From Sesamum alatum (Eukaryota > Streptophyta > Magnoliopsida > Lamiales > Pedaliaceae), in assembly GCA_034509735.1 (NCBI GenBank), contig JACGWO010000012.1, positions 21,667,188-21,731,187 on the forward strand: a stretch of 64,000 nt of DNA, in the 5' to 3' direction. The notes beneath the pieces were generated by a model that was not told the origin of the DNA, did no database searches, and worked only from the letters and a program-made list of their open reading frames with translations. Of this stretch, positions 10,448 through 22,400 are shown in pieces; positions within the stretch are counted from its first letter, which is position 1; every line of letters starts with the position of its first letter. A program made the translations under genes and the position numbers.

Positions 10448-12433
10448 CTACAGTATGTCTATAAGAAGAGTGAGGAAGAGAAGATTTTCAAAACCGTCTG
10501 AGTCGTCATTACTAGACGTACTGGGGGTACCAGGCGTGCCGGGCGTTCCCGGACTGTCGTAAAGTAGCTCATGCTGCTGAAAAGCAGCATCAATGTTGCC
10601 ATCGACACGACTTTCCTTGTTCGAGGGAAGTGGCTGCTGGGGCAAATACCTTGCCATAGGTCCCATGACACCCTTCCGTGCGAACATCACGGTGCACAAG
10701 TCATAGTGCGGCAAGCCCCTTCTGATAATAGAGCGATCATTGGGATGGTCCTAATGTGTGCCCAAACAAAAGAACAGGAATATGTAATCGTTACACGTTA
10801 GAGAGATAAGCATCACAACAAATAATGAGAGTGAATGGTTTGTTTTACCGCAATCCATTGGGCAATATGGTCGGGTGGAGCATTTACAGTGTCAACCTTG
10901 TTGTTCCAAACATAACCAGTTTCCTTTGTCAATAGGCAATTGAACAACCGCCAAGCGCGCCGGATCCTATAGTATTTCCCCTTTAGTTGCTCCACATTAT
11001 AAGTGTAATGGGGGGGTAGCAGGCCATTAAGCTTCGTGCAAATCTTTCCCCAGACAAAGGGTGAGAAGGTGCCGTTGACAAACTCCTCATGCATAAGCTT
11101 GATGAGGAGTTTCTCATTTGCTCGGTGCCAACGACACTTAACACTTGTGGCATTTCCCTGTGGCATCTGATGTAGTAACCGAGCAGAAGAAAATAAAACA
11201 GATAAGGGTCTTTGAGCTTGTAATTCACATAAGATATATCATCAGAATATGCAAGCATTACAAAAGAACTCGCACAAAGCGTGACAATCAACAGACTCAT
11301 AGCTGAGCATAACTCAACATTTTCCATGTTATATACAACTTTTATCACACAGATTTTGCTAAATGCAATTTAACGTTGCTGCTTGCATATCTGCAGTTAC
11401 TACTACCCTTGAAGGAGCTTATCACCCCATGTTACATAATGCAAATCCTAATGAAACTAGACATACTAAGCGGCAAGAAACATTGAAGTCCGCTGAAAAT
11501 CACTCTACTATAGTAACTATACACTACCATATCCCAAGTAAATGATGATGGGTAAACAAGAGTTAGTAAACATATATTCATCAACTACAATACTACCAGT
11601 CATCAAGGGAAAGTAACTTACTTCCCCAACTCAGTGGAAAAATTCCAAGCATGATGCTGTTGAAAAAAACTACTAACAAGCAATTATAAGTCCATGATCA
11701 AAACGCATTTGGGAGAAACAAGCTGAACAGTGTCAAAACAGAGGAGAGCTTATAACCAGCCGGCATAAACTACAAAATATACCACCATTAATTATAAAAA
11801 ATCACCACAACTAAATACCGCTACGGCGTACAAGATGATAGACTGGGGGAAGATCATTGAGCAACTATATCGAACAAATAATTGCATTAGAACTATTCCA
11901 CCATAAATGACAAAAGCAACCATAATCAAATAAAACATTACCAAACAGAGGTTTATTTAATGAAACAATCTTTTGAGTCCAACATACATAGTTCTGATAG
12001 CTGCATTATGCAAAATACCTCGGCAACGGATTCACATTAACTAGGTTCTATTTTTCAGAAAACATTCAATAAGTACCACATATTCGGGTAAAATAAGGTA
12101 GCAACTACATGCAGAGAATAGTCAAGAACAAAAACATGAACTAAATCACATCCAAACGAATATTACGAAATACACCTCATTTTGACCGATTTTACTTCTA
12201 AAAGTATACATAAAATATAGTAAATGTTGACGCGGAATGCGCGCGAGAAACAACACATGTTTCCAGAACAAACTTTCAGATCAATCAACAATCCAAAAAA
12301 CAGCTTCACACTTGAAAAACTGCGGATTCTAACAACAAGGAGAAAAATCGAAAGTCTATTATACCTTCTGCCGTTTCTTCTCCGGAGACTTAACGTCATT
12401 CTCGGCCAGGCAGGGAGCAGAGGAGCACGCCAT
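10448..12433 (-). CDS. Myb/SANT-like DNA-binding domain protein, three exons
   Basis: Proposed exons on the minus strand: 12433-12365, 11166-10849 and 10750-10448. All junctions are GT-AG and frames are kept (69, 318 and 303 nt), giving 229 residues. Exon 1 encodes MACSSAPCLAENDVK...KKRQK and ends at gtataa. Exon 2 follows a pyrimidine-rich tract and cag, and starts MPQGNATSVKCRW. Exons 2 and 3 make a Myb/SANT-like domain (Myb_DNA-bind_3 type): W.RANEKLLIKLMHEE, GTFSPFVWGKI, YNVEQLKGKYYRIRRAW, TGYVWN, then across the second junction W-I-A | D-H-P, ending GLPHYDLCTVMF. The C-terminus has a GTPGTPGTP tract. This family overlaps plant proteins related to harbinger-transposon Myb partners and LIMYB. 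Exon 1 is the least certain part; translation could start at 11166. No transposase lies nearby. Confidence 0.7.
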
Positions 12434-13560
12434 TGTCCTCCGGTGAAGCGCGAGAGTTGGATTTGTAGATAGCTCGAACGCCAATGTGTGTAGTGTGTGT
12501 TGGAGAACACAACGCACCGCCGGTTTTGAGCTGAGTGAATGGCGATGCCATCAATCACATGTGCAGGCAGAGGCAGAGGCAGAGCAGTCGAATTCAATTG
12601 AAGAGAATTCTGAAAAGATGGAAGCCAGGGGAAGTGGATGATGGCGTGCGTGAGAAGACTCATTTATTTAATTCTTTATCGAATTTAAATAATTATGTCA
12701 AATTTAATTTAAATGATTTTATTTGAATTTAACACGAGTTTAAATAATATATATTTTATTATTTTGTAATAATTGGATTGAGCTTGAGTTGAGGTAGAAA
12801 GTTTTTCGTTGAAAAAAAAATTAATTTTTTTGGTTTGTTATGGTTATTAAATTAAATTTAAACGAGTTTATATTAATTAATTTTTAATAGATTATATAAT
12901 AATTTGATGATTTTCCAACCATAACTTCCAGCACTATTTTATTTGGTTTTAGGGACTAATAATATTTTTTTTATAAAAATAGGATCTTTTTTAAAATTTT
13001 AATAAAATGAGCAAAGACGAGATTTTGAGTTGTATTTTTAAGTAAAATTTAAAAAATAAAATAAAATAAAGACAAGTCTTGATTTGACGCTTCAATGTGA
13101 CAGGGTCTAACCCTGTCTCTAAGTTGTGTCAGACACAAAGTCTGAGACCCCGTCTTGTAGTAGAATCGGTTCATGGGACAAGTTATAAAAATATAAAAAA
13201 AAAATATGAAATTTTATGATGCATACACACATACACAAAGACACAAAAAATTTTAAAAATTAAAATGCAATGATGTACTGACACAATTATAAAAATATAA
13301 AAAAATGGTGAATGATAAATTTCATGATGCATAGATACAAACACGACAATACAAACAAGGTTTATACGAAAATTTTCTAAAATTAGGATACGGCACGGTA
13401 AAAAAATTTAATTATTTAATTAATTGATTGAATTCATTAATTAGTGGAGATATGCTTAAATCAATTAATTAGACTAATTAATAATTTGAACTTGATTGAT
13501 AAATTAAATTAGTAATCGAGTATATTTGAAATTGTGTATTTTATTAATTAGATTAAATAT
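12434..13560. other. Promoter side of the Myb/SANT gene and AT-rich spacer
   Basis: The first 200 bp are GC-richer and probably hold the 5' UTR and promoter of the gene starting at 12433; the open frames here on both strands look like shadows. Beyond 12660 the DNA is AT-rich with no gene seen. A short run of cagggtctaaccctgtct-type inverted wording at about 13101-13165 has no clear meaning. Confidence 0.4.
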
Positions 13561-14213
13561 TTAGATAGATTTGTCTATTGGGGTGGGGATGATAATTCTA
13601 CACAAATTCTTCTCTCTCCAGTATATGAAACATGGACGTGAGATTTCACGTGTGTGCACGTATACATCTCGCGTCTCTCCACTTTTCTCCAATACAAACC
13701 ATGGTTGAGATCTCTCTCTCCCCCAAGAAAATCCCATCTCTTCTTCTTCTTCATCGTCCTATATGATCTCCTTAAATTAGATTTAAATTGTGAACAAGAG
13801 AAATTCAAATACACTAATTAATAGTGTAATTTGGAGTTCATTGCTTTTACGGATCTAATCCTTTCTAGTAAGAAGGTTAGATTTATTTATACACTTGAAC
13901 CCACTAAGTGAACGGATACGGAGAAGGATTTGGAATCAATGCGAGTAGCCGAACAGAAAACGAAAAGAAGGAAAATTTTTGTGGTTAATTCCCTTTGATA
14001 TGGATTTAATTCTGTTTTCGTTTTAATTACCATTTTTCATGCTTCTGTCGCATTCCCGAGCTAGTCCACTATCATTCAGGAAGGACCATAACTGGATGAT
14101 ACTCTAGAGCCTAAATGTTCACACCATATTCACCTAGTCTCTAATATCATGAACCATTACTAGACGGCCACCAATGGTGACAGGTGCTCCTCGCGTTTTT
14201 GGAGGAAGATGAG
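13561..14213 (-). repeat. Fragment of dispersed repeat family C
   Basis: Reverse complement blocks around 14060-14190 (gaccgtctagtaatgg, agactaggtgaat, tgaacatttaggctct) match the long repeats at about 34270-34345 and 36800-36870. The block near 14035-14060 (cgggaatgcgacagaagc) matches the head of the copy at 35550. The family has no coding capacity that I can see and may be LTR-derived. The Copia element at 14214-18769 is inserted beside or within it. Confidence 0.55.
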
Positions 14214-14630
14214 TGAAACAAAACACAATGCTGCACCTTGACCTCCATAGAACAAGACGAACAGAGAAGAAAGAAAAGTTTCTTAGCTAATTTCAGCAGT
14301 ACATTGCATAAAGGAAATATAATGTGTATTCAAGAAGAGGAAGATCGAGCTTAAATAAGCTAACCTAGATCTTAACCGAACTAAACAAACTTAGCGGTTA
14401 ATTAACCGCCAAACCTAACAATACTAACAGTAAAGTTGTTACTAACTAAAAGAAGCGCACTTGCACTTTATGTACAGAACAAAGAAAAGAAAACGTAAGT
14501 CAGGATAAGAAGCGTAAATCAACCCAGACAAAACGTTTCTTAATAAACGCGCGTACAAGTTGGTTGTGACCCAAGCTCCTTACTGCCGCAAGTTGATCAT
14601 AAAACCAGCTGGAACTTCAGTTGACTAACA
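14214..14630 (-). repeat. 3' LTR of the Copia element
   Basis: 417 bp, TG...CA on the minus strand (TGTTAGTC to GTTTCA). It is collinear and equal in length with the LTR at 18353-18769, with about 12 substitutions and no indels seen. Confidence 0.93.
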
Positions 14631-14644
14631 CTCCCCCCTCAAGT
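14631..14644 (-). other. Polypurine tract of the Copia element
   Basis: On the minus strand, the purine-rich ttgaggggggag lies directly upstream of the 3' LTR start TGTTAG. This is the normal place for the plus-strand primer of an LTR retrotransposon. Confidence 0.8.
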
Positions 14645-17600
14645 TAGACTTGGTGGTAAATCAACCAAGCCTAACTTGGAGATGAGTTCTAAGAAGGTTG
14701 AGCCAGGAAGCGTCTTGGTAAAAACATCCGCAAGCTGCTGTTTGGAAGAAACATGTTGGGGCGCCAGGAATCCAATCTTGTATCGATCTCGGACAACATG
14801 GCAGTCGATCTCGAGGTGTTTGGTCCTCTCATGGAACACAGGATTCGCCACAATGTGCAATGCAGCTTGGTTATCACAGAAGAATGGAATGGGGGTCTGC
14901 ACATGAATGAGGAGGTATTGCAATAAGTTGTAAATCCAGATAAGTTCACACGTAGTGGATGCCATGCTGCGGTACTCTGCATCGGCAGTTGATCTGGACA
15001 CCGTGTGCTGCTTCTTGGTCTTCCAAGAAATGAGTGCAGGTCCTACAAAGATACAGAAACCAGTCAAAGAACGCCTTGTGTAAATACATGAAGCCCAGTC
15101 TGCATCACTGTAGGCCACTAACTGGGGTGTGGTTCCTGCTGGAAAGAATAACCCCTTTGTGGGAGTCCCTTTAAGATAACGGAGAAGATGAAGTGCTGCA
15201 TCCCAACGCTATTGGCAAGGAGTCTTCATGAACTGGCTAAGTTGTTGGGATGCATGTGCTATGTCTTGTCGTGTGAATCCCAGATAGAGAATTCTGCCTA
15301 TGAGCCTTCTGTAAGTGTCTGGATTAGATAGTGCATTTCCTGCTTCCAGTGTGAACTTAATTCTTGTTGGCAAAGGCGTGGTTGTAGCCTTGGCATTAGA
15401 GATACCAGCATCCAGCAGCAGATCGCGTATGTACTTGCATTGTGTCACCACCATGCCTTGTTGTGATCTGGCTATCTCTAGTCCAAGGTAGTACTTAGCC
15501 TCGCCTAAGTCCTTGATGGTGAAGAGATTGTTAAGATACGATTTAACTTCCAGAATATCAGCCTTACAAGCTCCTGCAATCAAAATATCATCCACATACA
15601 CAAGGAGGACAAGTAAACCTGCATAAGAGTGTTTAGTAAAAAGGCAATGATCATGTGCTGACTAAGTAAAACCAAAGGATTCTATTTTAAGTGTAAACTC
15701 AGCATTCCATTGCCTGGATGCTTGTTTCAAACCGTATAGTGACTTTCTTAGCTTACAGACATGGCCTGGGGGCACTTCATATCCTTCTGGAGGCAGCATG
15801 TAAATCTCCTCTGCTAGGCTGCCATGCAAGAATGCATTGTTGACATCTACATGATGAATCAACCAATTTTGTGAGGCTGCAATGGCTAGGATTGCTCTCA
15901 CTGTTACTGCTTTTACCACTAGTGAAAAACTATCTATGTAATCAACCGCTTCTATTTAGTTGTATCCCTTAGCAACCAGCCTTGCCTTGTGCTTATCAAC
16001 CGAGCCATCTGATCTTAGCTTCAGTTTAAAAACCCATTTGCATCCTATGGCTTGTTTTCCCTCTGAGAGTGGTGTAACATCCCATGTATGATTATTATGA
16101 AGAGCATCCAGTTCAACTTGCATAGCTTGTCTCCATTTTGTGCACTTATTTGCCTGCTCAAAGTTCCTTGGTTCCTGCAAGTTATTTAAAGAGGCAAGAA
16201 AGCAAGTATGCAAGTAACCAATATTGGTGATGGTAGGTGAGGAAGTTTCAGTCAAGCTGCAATAAAAATCCTCTATCCATGCCGGTTTGTTAGTAGTCCT
16301 AGTGGATCTCCTAAGGTGACCTTCATTTTCCATTACAGTGGGTGCTGGGATTGGTTCCAAAGCAGTTGCAGGTGAGGCCTGGACCTCACTAGGAGCACTG
16401 TAAATGTGAATCGGGCCTGTCTCACTGAGGTTAAAAGGAGGTGGGGATGTCACTGGATCAAGAGGCTTGTTAGCATAAGGGAAGATAGTTTCATGAAATA
16501 TCACATCCCTAGATACTAATAGTGTCTTTCTTCCTAGGCTGTACACCCTGTATCCCTTTTGACCACTAGCATAACCTAGGAACACACATCTCTCTGCCCT
16601 AGGCTCGAATTTACCCTTTTGGGGATGGACATTAGTAGCATAACAAAGGGTACCAAATGTTCTCATATGTTCATATTGAGGTGCCTTCTTGTGTAAAATT
16701 TCAAAAGGGGTCTGCCGTTGCAAAACCTGAGTGGGCAGCCGATTTATGATATAGGTGGTTGTTAAAAGAGCCTCAGACCAAAAGATGCTAGGAGCATTAG
16801 ATTGAAACATAAGTGCTCTAGCAAGTTGTAGTAAGTGTTTATGTTTTATCTCCATAACCCCATTCTGTTGGGGAGTATAGATACAAGTTTTCTGATGCAA
16901 AATGCCTTCTTCTTTCATAAAGTTTTGGCACTCAAGGCTTAAGAACTCAGTGCCATTGTCACTTCTAATCATTTTTATCTTCTTGCCAAATTGTGTTTGG
17001 ACCATTTTGTGAAATGTTTTTAAGATAGATAAAACCTGAGATTTATATTTCATCAAATAGGTCCAAGTGCTTCTACTGTGGTCATCTACAAGAGTTAACA
17101 TAAAGGTACAATTTGATAAGGATGGCTGGTTATATGGCCCCCATATATCCATATGAAGCAATTCAAAGTTTTCAGTAGTTTGTGTATGACTTATAGGAAA
17201 GGGTAAACGCTGTTGTTTGGCAAGAGGACAGATATCACAAAGCACAAAAGAGAAATTTGTTTTATTCAGGAAATGCAAGTGCTTCATTACAGTACAAGAT
17301 GTATGGCCTAGCCTTTTGTGCCATATGCCTACATCTAATGTTTTAGTGGCAAGTCCTTGTTCTTCTTTCATCAGGCTGCTAATGACATTAGGCTGGAAAG
17401 AGGTCTGGTCCAGTGTGTACAGTTTTCCCACAAGCTTGCCTACAACTATTGTCTTACCACTCTTCAGGTCCTGCAAAATACAGTGGGTTGCATAGAATTT
17501 AAATTTAATGTTGTTGTTTTCACACAGCTTACTGACAGATAGTAGGTTAAATTTCAATGCAGGAACAAGTAATACATCAGACAATATAAGCATGCTTGAA

Positions 17601-18273
17601 AGCTGTACATTTCCAACAGTGTTTACCAACTGTTTTGAACCATCAACAAGATGTATAAACAAGCCATTTTTATGTCTTTTGTTCTCAAGCAGGATAGTTT
17701 TATCATTGCACATGTGTGAGGTAGCTCTAGAATCAATAACCCAAAATTTGGAATTCTCAATAACTGAGTTAAGGATGGACTTACCTGAGAAATCCTCAAA
17801 GTTGCTATCTTTGGATCCAAAGGTAGAGCTTTCTCCAATCACCTTCTTGAGTTCCATCCTTATAATTTCTGCAATGGCTTCTTGATCAACAGTGTTATCA
17901 GCTGACTCTTGATCAGTGGCTTGCCTTGTTGTGCTGCTGAAGGCTCTACTCAGTGAGGGGGTAGTTATTGTGTTGCCTCCTTTGTTCTTTCGTTGTTCTA
18001 CCAGAGTTTTATACCACTCCAGATACCCTTTAATCTCAAAACAATTCTCTTTAATGTGACCAGTCTTCCCACAATGTGTACATAATTGTCCTTTCTTTTC
18101 TTGAGGAGTCCTTTTCTTCCATTGGCCTTTATTGGCCTGGAACTCCTTTGTTGCATAGCTGCATTCTGAGTAGGTGTTGCAATAGCCGTATTGATTTCCT
18201 TTTGCCTTTCATCTCTCAACACCATTCCATAAGCCTTTGACACATGAGGTATCATGAGCTCACTGGAAATCAA
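14639..18273 (-). pseudogene. Copia gag-pol remnant (PR-INT-RT-RNaseH)
   Basis: A zinc knuckle CTHCGKTGHIKENC near 18075-18035 is all that is left of gag. From 17857 the pol frame is continuous to 15956. Protease reads WVIDSRATSHM where the active site should be DSG, so the catalytic triplet is altered. Integrase has the HHCC segment and the DD-E core (MDIWG, RSDNGTEF, QQNGVMEIKH). The RT and RNase H segments stay in the same frame but are cut by stops at 15956 (TAA), 15662 (TAG) and 15209 (TAG). The RT catalytic YVDD lies near 15595. RNase H has SDADWASC and ends in TKTLPG near 14680. Gag is frameshifted relative to pol. Non-functional. Confidence 0.92.
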
Positions 18274-18337
18274 TCAACAGGAATCTTGAGTTGCCTTTCT
18301 TGATGCTGGAAATAATGGAAGTAATTACCAGAAAAAT

Positions 18338-18352
18338 CTGGCTCTGGTACCA
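18338..18352 (-). other. Primer-binding site (initiator Met tRNA type)
   Basis: On the minus strand TGGTACCAGAGCCAG follows the 5' LTR directly. It differs at one base from the usual plant Copia site TGGTATCAGAGC, which pairs with the 3' end of initiator methionine tRNA. Confidence 0.85.
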
Positions 18353-18769
18353 TGAAACGAAACACAATGCTGCACCTTGACCTCCATAGAACAAGACGAA
18401 CAGAGAAGAAAGAAAAGTTTCTTGGCTAATTTCAGCAGTACATTGCATAAAGGAAATATAATGTGTATTAAAGAAGAGGAAGATCGAGCTTAAATAAGCT
18501 AACCTAGAGCTTAACCAAACTAAACAAACGTAGCGGTTAATTAACCGCCAAACCTAACAATACTAACAGTAAAGTTGTTACTAACTAAAAGAAGCGCACT
18601 TGGGCTTTATGTACAAAACAAAGAAAAGAAAACGTAAGTCAGGATAAGAAGCGTAAATCAACCCAGACAAAACGTTTCTTAATAAACGCGCGTACAAGTT
18701 GGTTGTGACCCAAGCTCCTTAGTGCCGCAAGTTGATCGTAAAACCAGCTGGAACTTCAGCTGACTAACA
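18353..18769 (-). repeat. 5' LTR of the Copia element
   Basis: 417 bp, TG...CA on the minus strand, partner of 14214-14630. Transcription of the element would have started here. Confidence 0.93.
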
Positions 18770-19445
18770 AGGAGCTCGGATTGTGAAGAGAAAACCGAGA
18801 AAGAGAGAGTTTGAGAGCTTGGAATTTTCAGGTTGTGATTTCAGCCTTTTATAGGCACATCACCACCACCAACATTATTGCAGCATTCAAGCACCATAAA
18901 GGAGAATTGAAATCAGCTTTTAATCCTGCCATTAAACAAAATTTGCTGCAAAAAGATATATATTGAGACCGAGATATTCGCCCGGAGCCAGAACCGGGTC
19001 GGGAGGGGTAGGCGACGGCGGCGCGCATGTGTGGCAATCTCATATTCATTCTAGTCTCCATAACACTTCAAACACCAATTGAACATTGAACTTAATATAA
19101 GGAGTTCATGTAACACATAAACTTCCAATGTGTGCCTACTTTGAGTGTAAAAACACTCACCCCCACATACACTTTATATCCTTATCAAAGTTCCACGCTT
19201 TCCCATCATATTCCTATATGGGACAAGTGCAATTCATCTATTTCTCTCACAATCTAATTTGTGGATTTAATCTCGTAATTGCATCCATATTTTAGAACAT
19301 ATTATTATTACAAATTATCATCAAATATGCCAATTACAACAAATATTTGTTCACATAAGGAGAAAAAAAAAAAAAAAAAGAAGAGCAAAACATAAAACAT
19401 TGCAAGATATACATATATAGATAACCATTCAACTTTGAGTAACAT
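18770..19445. other. Non-coding interval between Copia element and PP2 gene
   Basis: No credible gene. A short GC-rich block lies at about 18980-19030 within otherwise AT-rich DNA. The part next to 19446 probably contains the 3' UTR of the minus-strand PP2-like gene. Confidence 0.4.
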
Positions 19446-22400
19446 TTAGTTGGATAAACAAGCAACAGGTCGAAATTCAATTCCTTCAATAATAAGGCCA
19501 GTCTGCCAACGTCTTGTCTCCAGCAACTGCGCTTCCACTTCTCTTTCTTCTCCTTCGTGAACATAAAAGCTTCCCATTTCTACTTCCATCCATCCGTCAT
19601 CTCTTCTCACAGCAGTCTGTCGACTTCCTGGCCTCCTTTGTGGTTGTAGATGCACGACTCGAGTTTGGTTTCTAGCATCATCATCACTCGATTCATTGCT
19701 AACAAATCTGATAGTGGCATTTGCTATTTCAAGACCCTCATATCTCTTGGCCAGCTTAAACACCAGGTATGTTGCATAGGTAGTCTTGGGGGTCAATGTA
19801 TGTACTTTGATTTTGCCTTTGACATCGAGCCACCAAACAGACTTGAGCTCTATTACCTTTGAGAATCTGCGAGTGTGAATAAAACATATCTGTAAAAGTC
19901 AAACTCAATGTCGTCTGGCCTAATAAAAAATTAACTAAGTTTCATAATTACTGCAGTTTAGAGAAAGTACTCTATTAACCCCTATGCTTAAGTGAATATA
20001 AACGAGATTTAGTCCCATTATTTTTTAACTAACCACCATTACATCTCATAACTTTAAAAAATTGGTAATTTTGGTCACAAGCCTTATATTTCATTAAATT
20101 TCTGACGAGGACATCAAGTCCATGGCACGAATTCCGTTAAGTCTTCAGTTGAATTAAGGGGGTTTTCGTTTGGTTTGGAACTAAAATTGCGAATTTTCGG
20201 AGTTATAGGATGCAGTGTGTTGAGTTAAAGAACAATAGGACCAAAATGACAAAATGATTAACTTATTAGACATAAAATGCAGGAACATGTACAAACAACT
20301 TAATTTGCCTCTCTTCTCTTATTGGGTAAAAGTAATTAAACATGAGCTATTGAAACAATAAGATGTTGAGTGGTAGTTCGACTCTAATTGCAGCAACAAA
20401 AGAGGGGTTTATGTTGCAGCTGGTGAAGAAGTAGTTGAACAAATTTTTTTTCATATTTTTTTTCTCTTAATTTAGTAACTTCTTTTGACTTGCAAAGGAA
20501 AAATCAAATATAGGATTTAGATGATTTAAAGTATGAAAATTTTGTTAGAAGAACAACTCTGCTCTCATCAATAGATTCCTTCCCTTGCACAGGCTTCAAG
20601 GGTTTCGTCGTCTCCTTCCTTTGTCTTCGTTCCTCCATCTCCCGCCTCACCATTTTCTTGTTGTTCCCTTTCATTCTGTTCTCGTTTTGTTTTTCTTTCT
20701 CATGGTGTTTTGCTTTTCGTGTCCTCTTGCAGGTACAACCGTCGATTCCCATCCTTGATTAGGGGTACCAGGAAAGATATCTTGGAACTACTAAGGATCA
20801 GGGGGTTCCTGAACAGTTCAAGCCTTGGGTGAGTCTATACGCATTCATCCCCCTTCCTTGGTTCTCTTAGCCGAAACCAAGTGTCGTTCACGCTAAATTG
20901 AGCAGTTGAAACATCATTTGGACATGTACGGCTTCTGTGTTGATTCGGTCGGTAAGAGTGGTGGCTTGGCGCTTTTCTGGGATAAGTCTATTTTAGTGAT
21001 TCTGCAGTGTTTCTCTTCCTCTCATATCATATCTAAGTTCAATCTTCAATCAGTTTGAAATATGGTGTTATACGGGTTTTTATGCAATCCTAAAATGAGT
21101 AAACGAATGGAATCCTGGGATCTATTTCTCAAACTCCCTAGACTTTTTGTTTGACCTTGGCTCATTTTGAGGAATTTCAATTAGATCCTTGCCTAGTGTG
21201 AAAAGAAAGGCGACGTTGATTGGCCCTTATGGCAAATGAGGAATTTTTGTCATGCCTTGTCTGAATGTGAACTTGTGGACTTTGGTTTCACCGGAGATCA
21301 ATATACAGGGTGCAATCATCAAGAGAGCCCGACTATAATTCGTGAACTTCTCGATAGAGCATGTGCTAATCCGACTTTGGATTCTTCTTTTCCTAATGCC
21401 AAGTGCTCTAATCTATCGTCTCCTTACTCTGATCACTCCATGCTTATCACTGATCTGGAGCCTAGAATCGCACTTTCATCCCCTAAAGTGGCCATTATGT
21501 TTTGAGGCTTGTTGGCTGAAAGATTATGATTGTGAACATAGGATTTTCGATGCGCAGCAGAACTCATCGTCCCCGTCAGCTCAAGGTAGACTTTGGAATA
21601 AATTGGAGAATTGTTAATCAAGATTTTTGAGCTGGGGCAGGGATACATAGAAAGCACAACAGCGCGGGATCCAGTCCCTTGAGAAACACTTGATTTAGTT
21701 GTGTTCTGGTCCGTTGTCCGCGGTTGATAAGTTGGAGGAGGAGACTATCGTGGAAAGAACTTGACAGGATCCTACTTTCAGAGGAAAAATATTGGAAACA
21801 AAGGAGGAAAACACAGTGCTAAAAGAGGGAGATAAGAACACTAATTTTTTCCATGCAATTGTGAGCAAACGAAGATGCACCATCCATATTAATCGAATAC
21901 GAGAGGCTGACGATAACTGGTTAAAGAGTTCGGAGGACGTTCAATGTCGGATTGAGAGCTAATTCACAAATATTTTTAGGTCTCGCAACGCATCTCAGGA
22001 AGAATTAAACCAGGGTACAATGGTGCTATCTTCCAAGGTATCCCAGGAGATGGCACAGGCTCCTCTGCAGTCATACACAAAGGAGGAGATGTAAACGACA
22101 CTGTTTCAAATTACCTCGTTCAATCCCCGAGGTGTATGCCACCTATTTTCTATCATCATTTTTGTCATATCGTTCAATTTGATGTAGTTGATTGTGTGCT
22201 TAATATTCTTAATGATTGTCATCTTTTACCCTCTCGTAATAGCACACACATAGTTCTTATTCCTAAGTGTCGTAATCCCCAAAGCCTTCCCCAATGTTGG
22301 CCGATAAGTCTTTGTAGTGTTGTTTATAAAATTTCCTTTAAGACTATCTCGAACCATCTCAAGCCCTTTCTTGATCATCTTATCTCCCCCACTCAAGTTG

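Larger units (their letters stand above)
14214..18769 (-). mobile_element. Copia LTR retrotransposon, decayed
   Basis: 4,556 bp, minus orientation, bounded by two 417-bp LTRs. A primer-binding site abuts the 5' LTR and a purine tract abuts the 3' LTR. Domain order is gag remnant, protease, integrase, reverse transcriptase, RNase H, which is Copia order. The flanking pentamers atgag (14209-14213) and aggag (18770-18774) differ at one base and may be a worn target-site duplication. Most of gag upstream of the zinc knuckle is missing, so the element cannot move on its own. The LTRs differ at about 12 of 417 sites by eye, implying a fairly recent insertion. Confidence 0.93.

Noticed and set aside
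12163..12726. Open frames on both strands around the first exon of the Myb/SANT gene
   Set aside because: The 23-codon exon with a good splice donor explains the GC-rich stretch better; the longer frames do not resemble proteins.
13575..13814. 79-codon minus-strand frame
   Set aside because: It lies in DNA matching a dispersed repeat, has no homology I recognise and a biased Arg/Lys composition.
20504..20752. 82-codon Lys/Glu-rich minus-strand frame
   Set aside because: It crosses the LINE insertion boundary at 20550, so it cannot be an ancestral gene.
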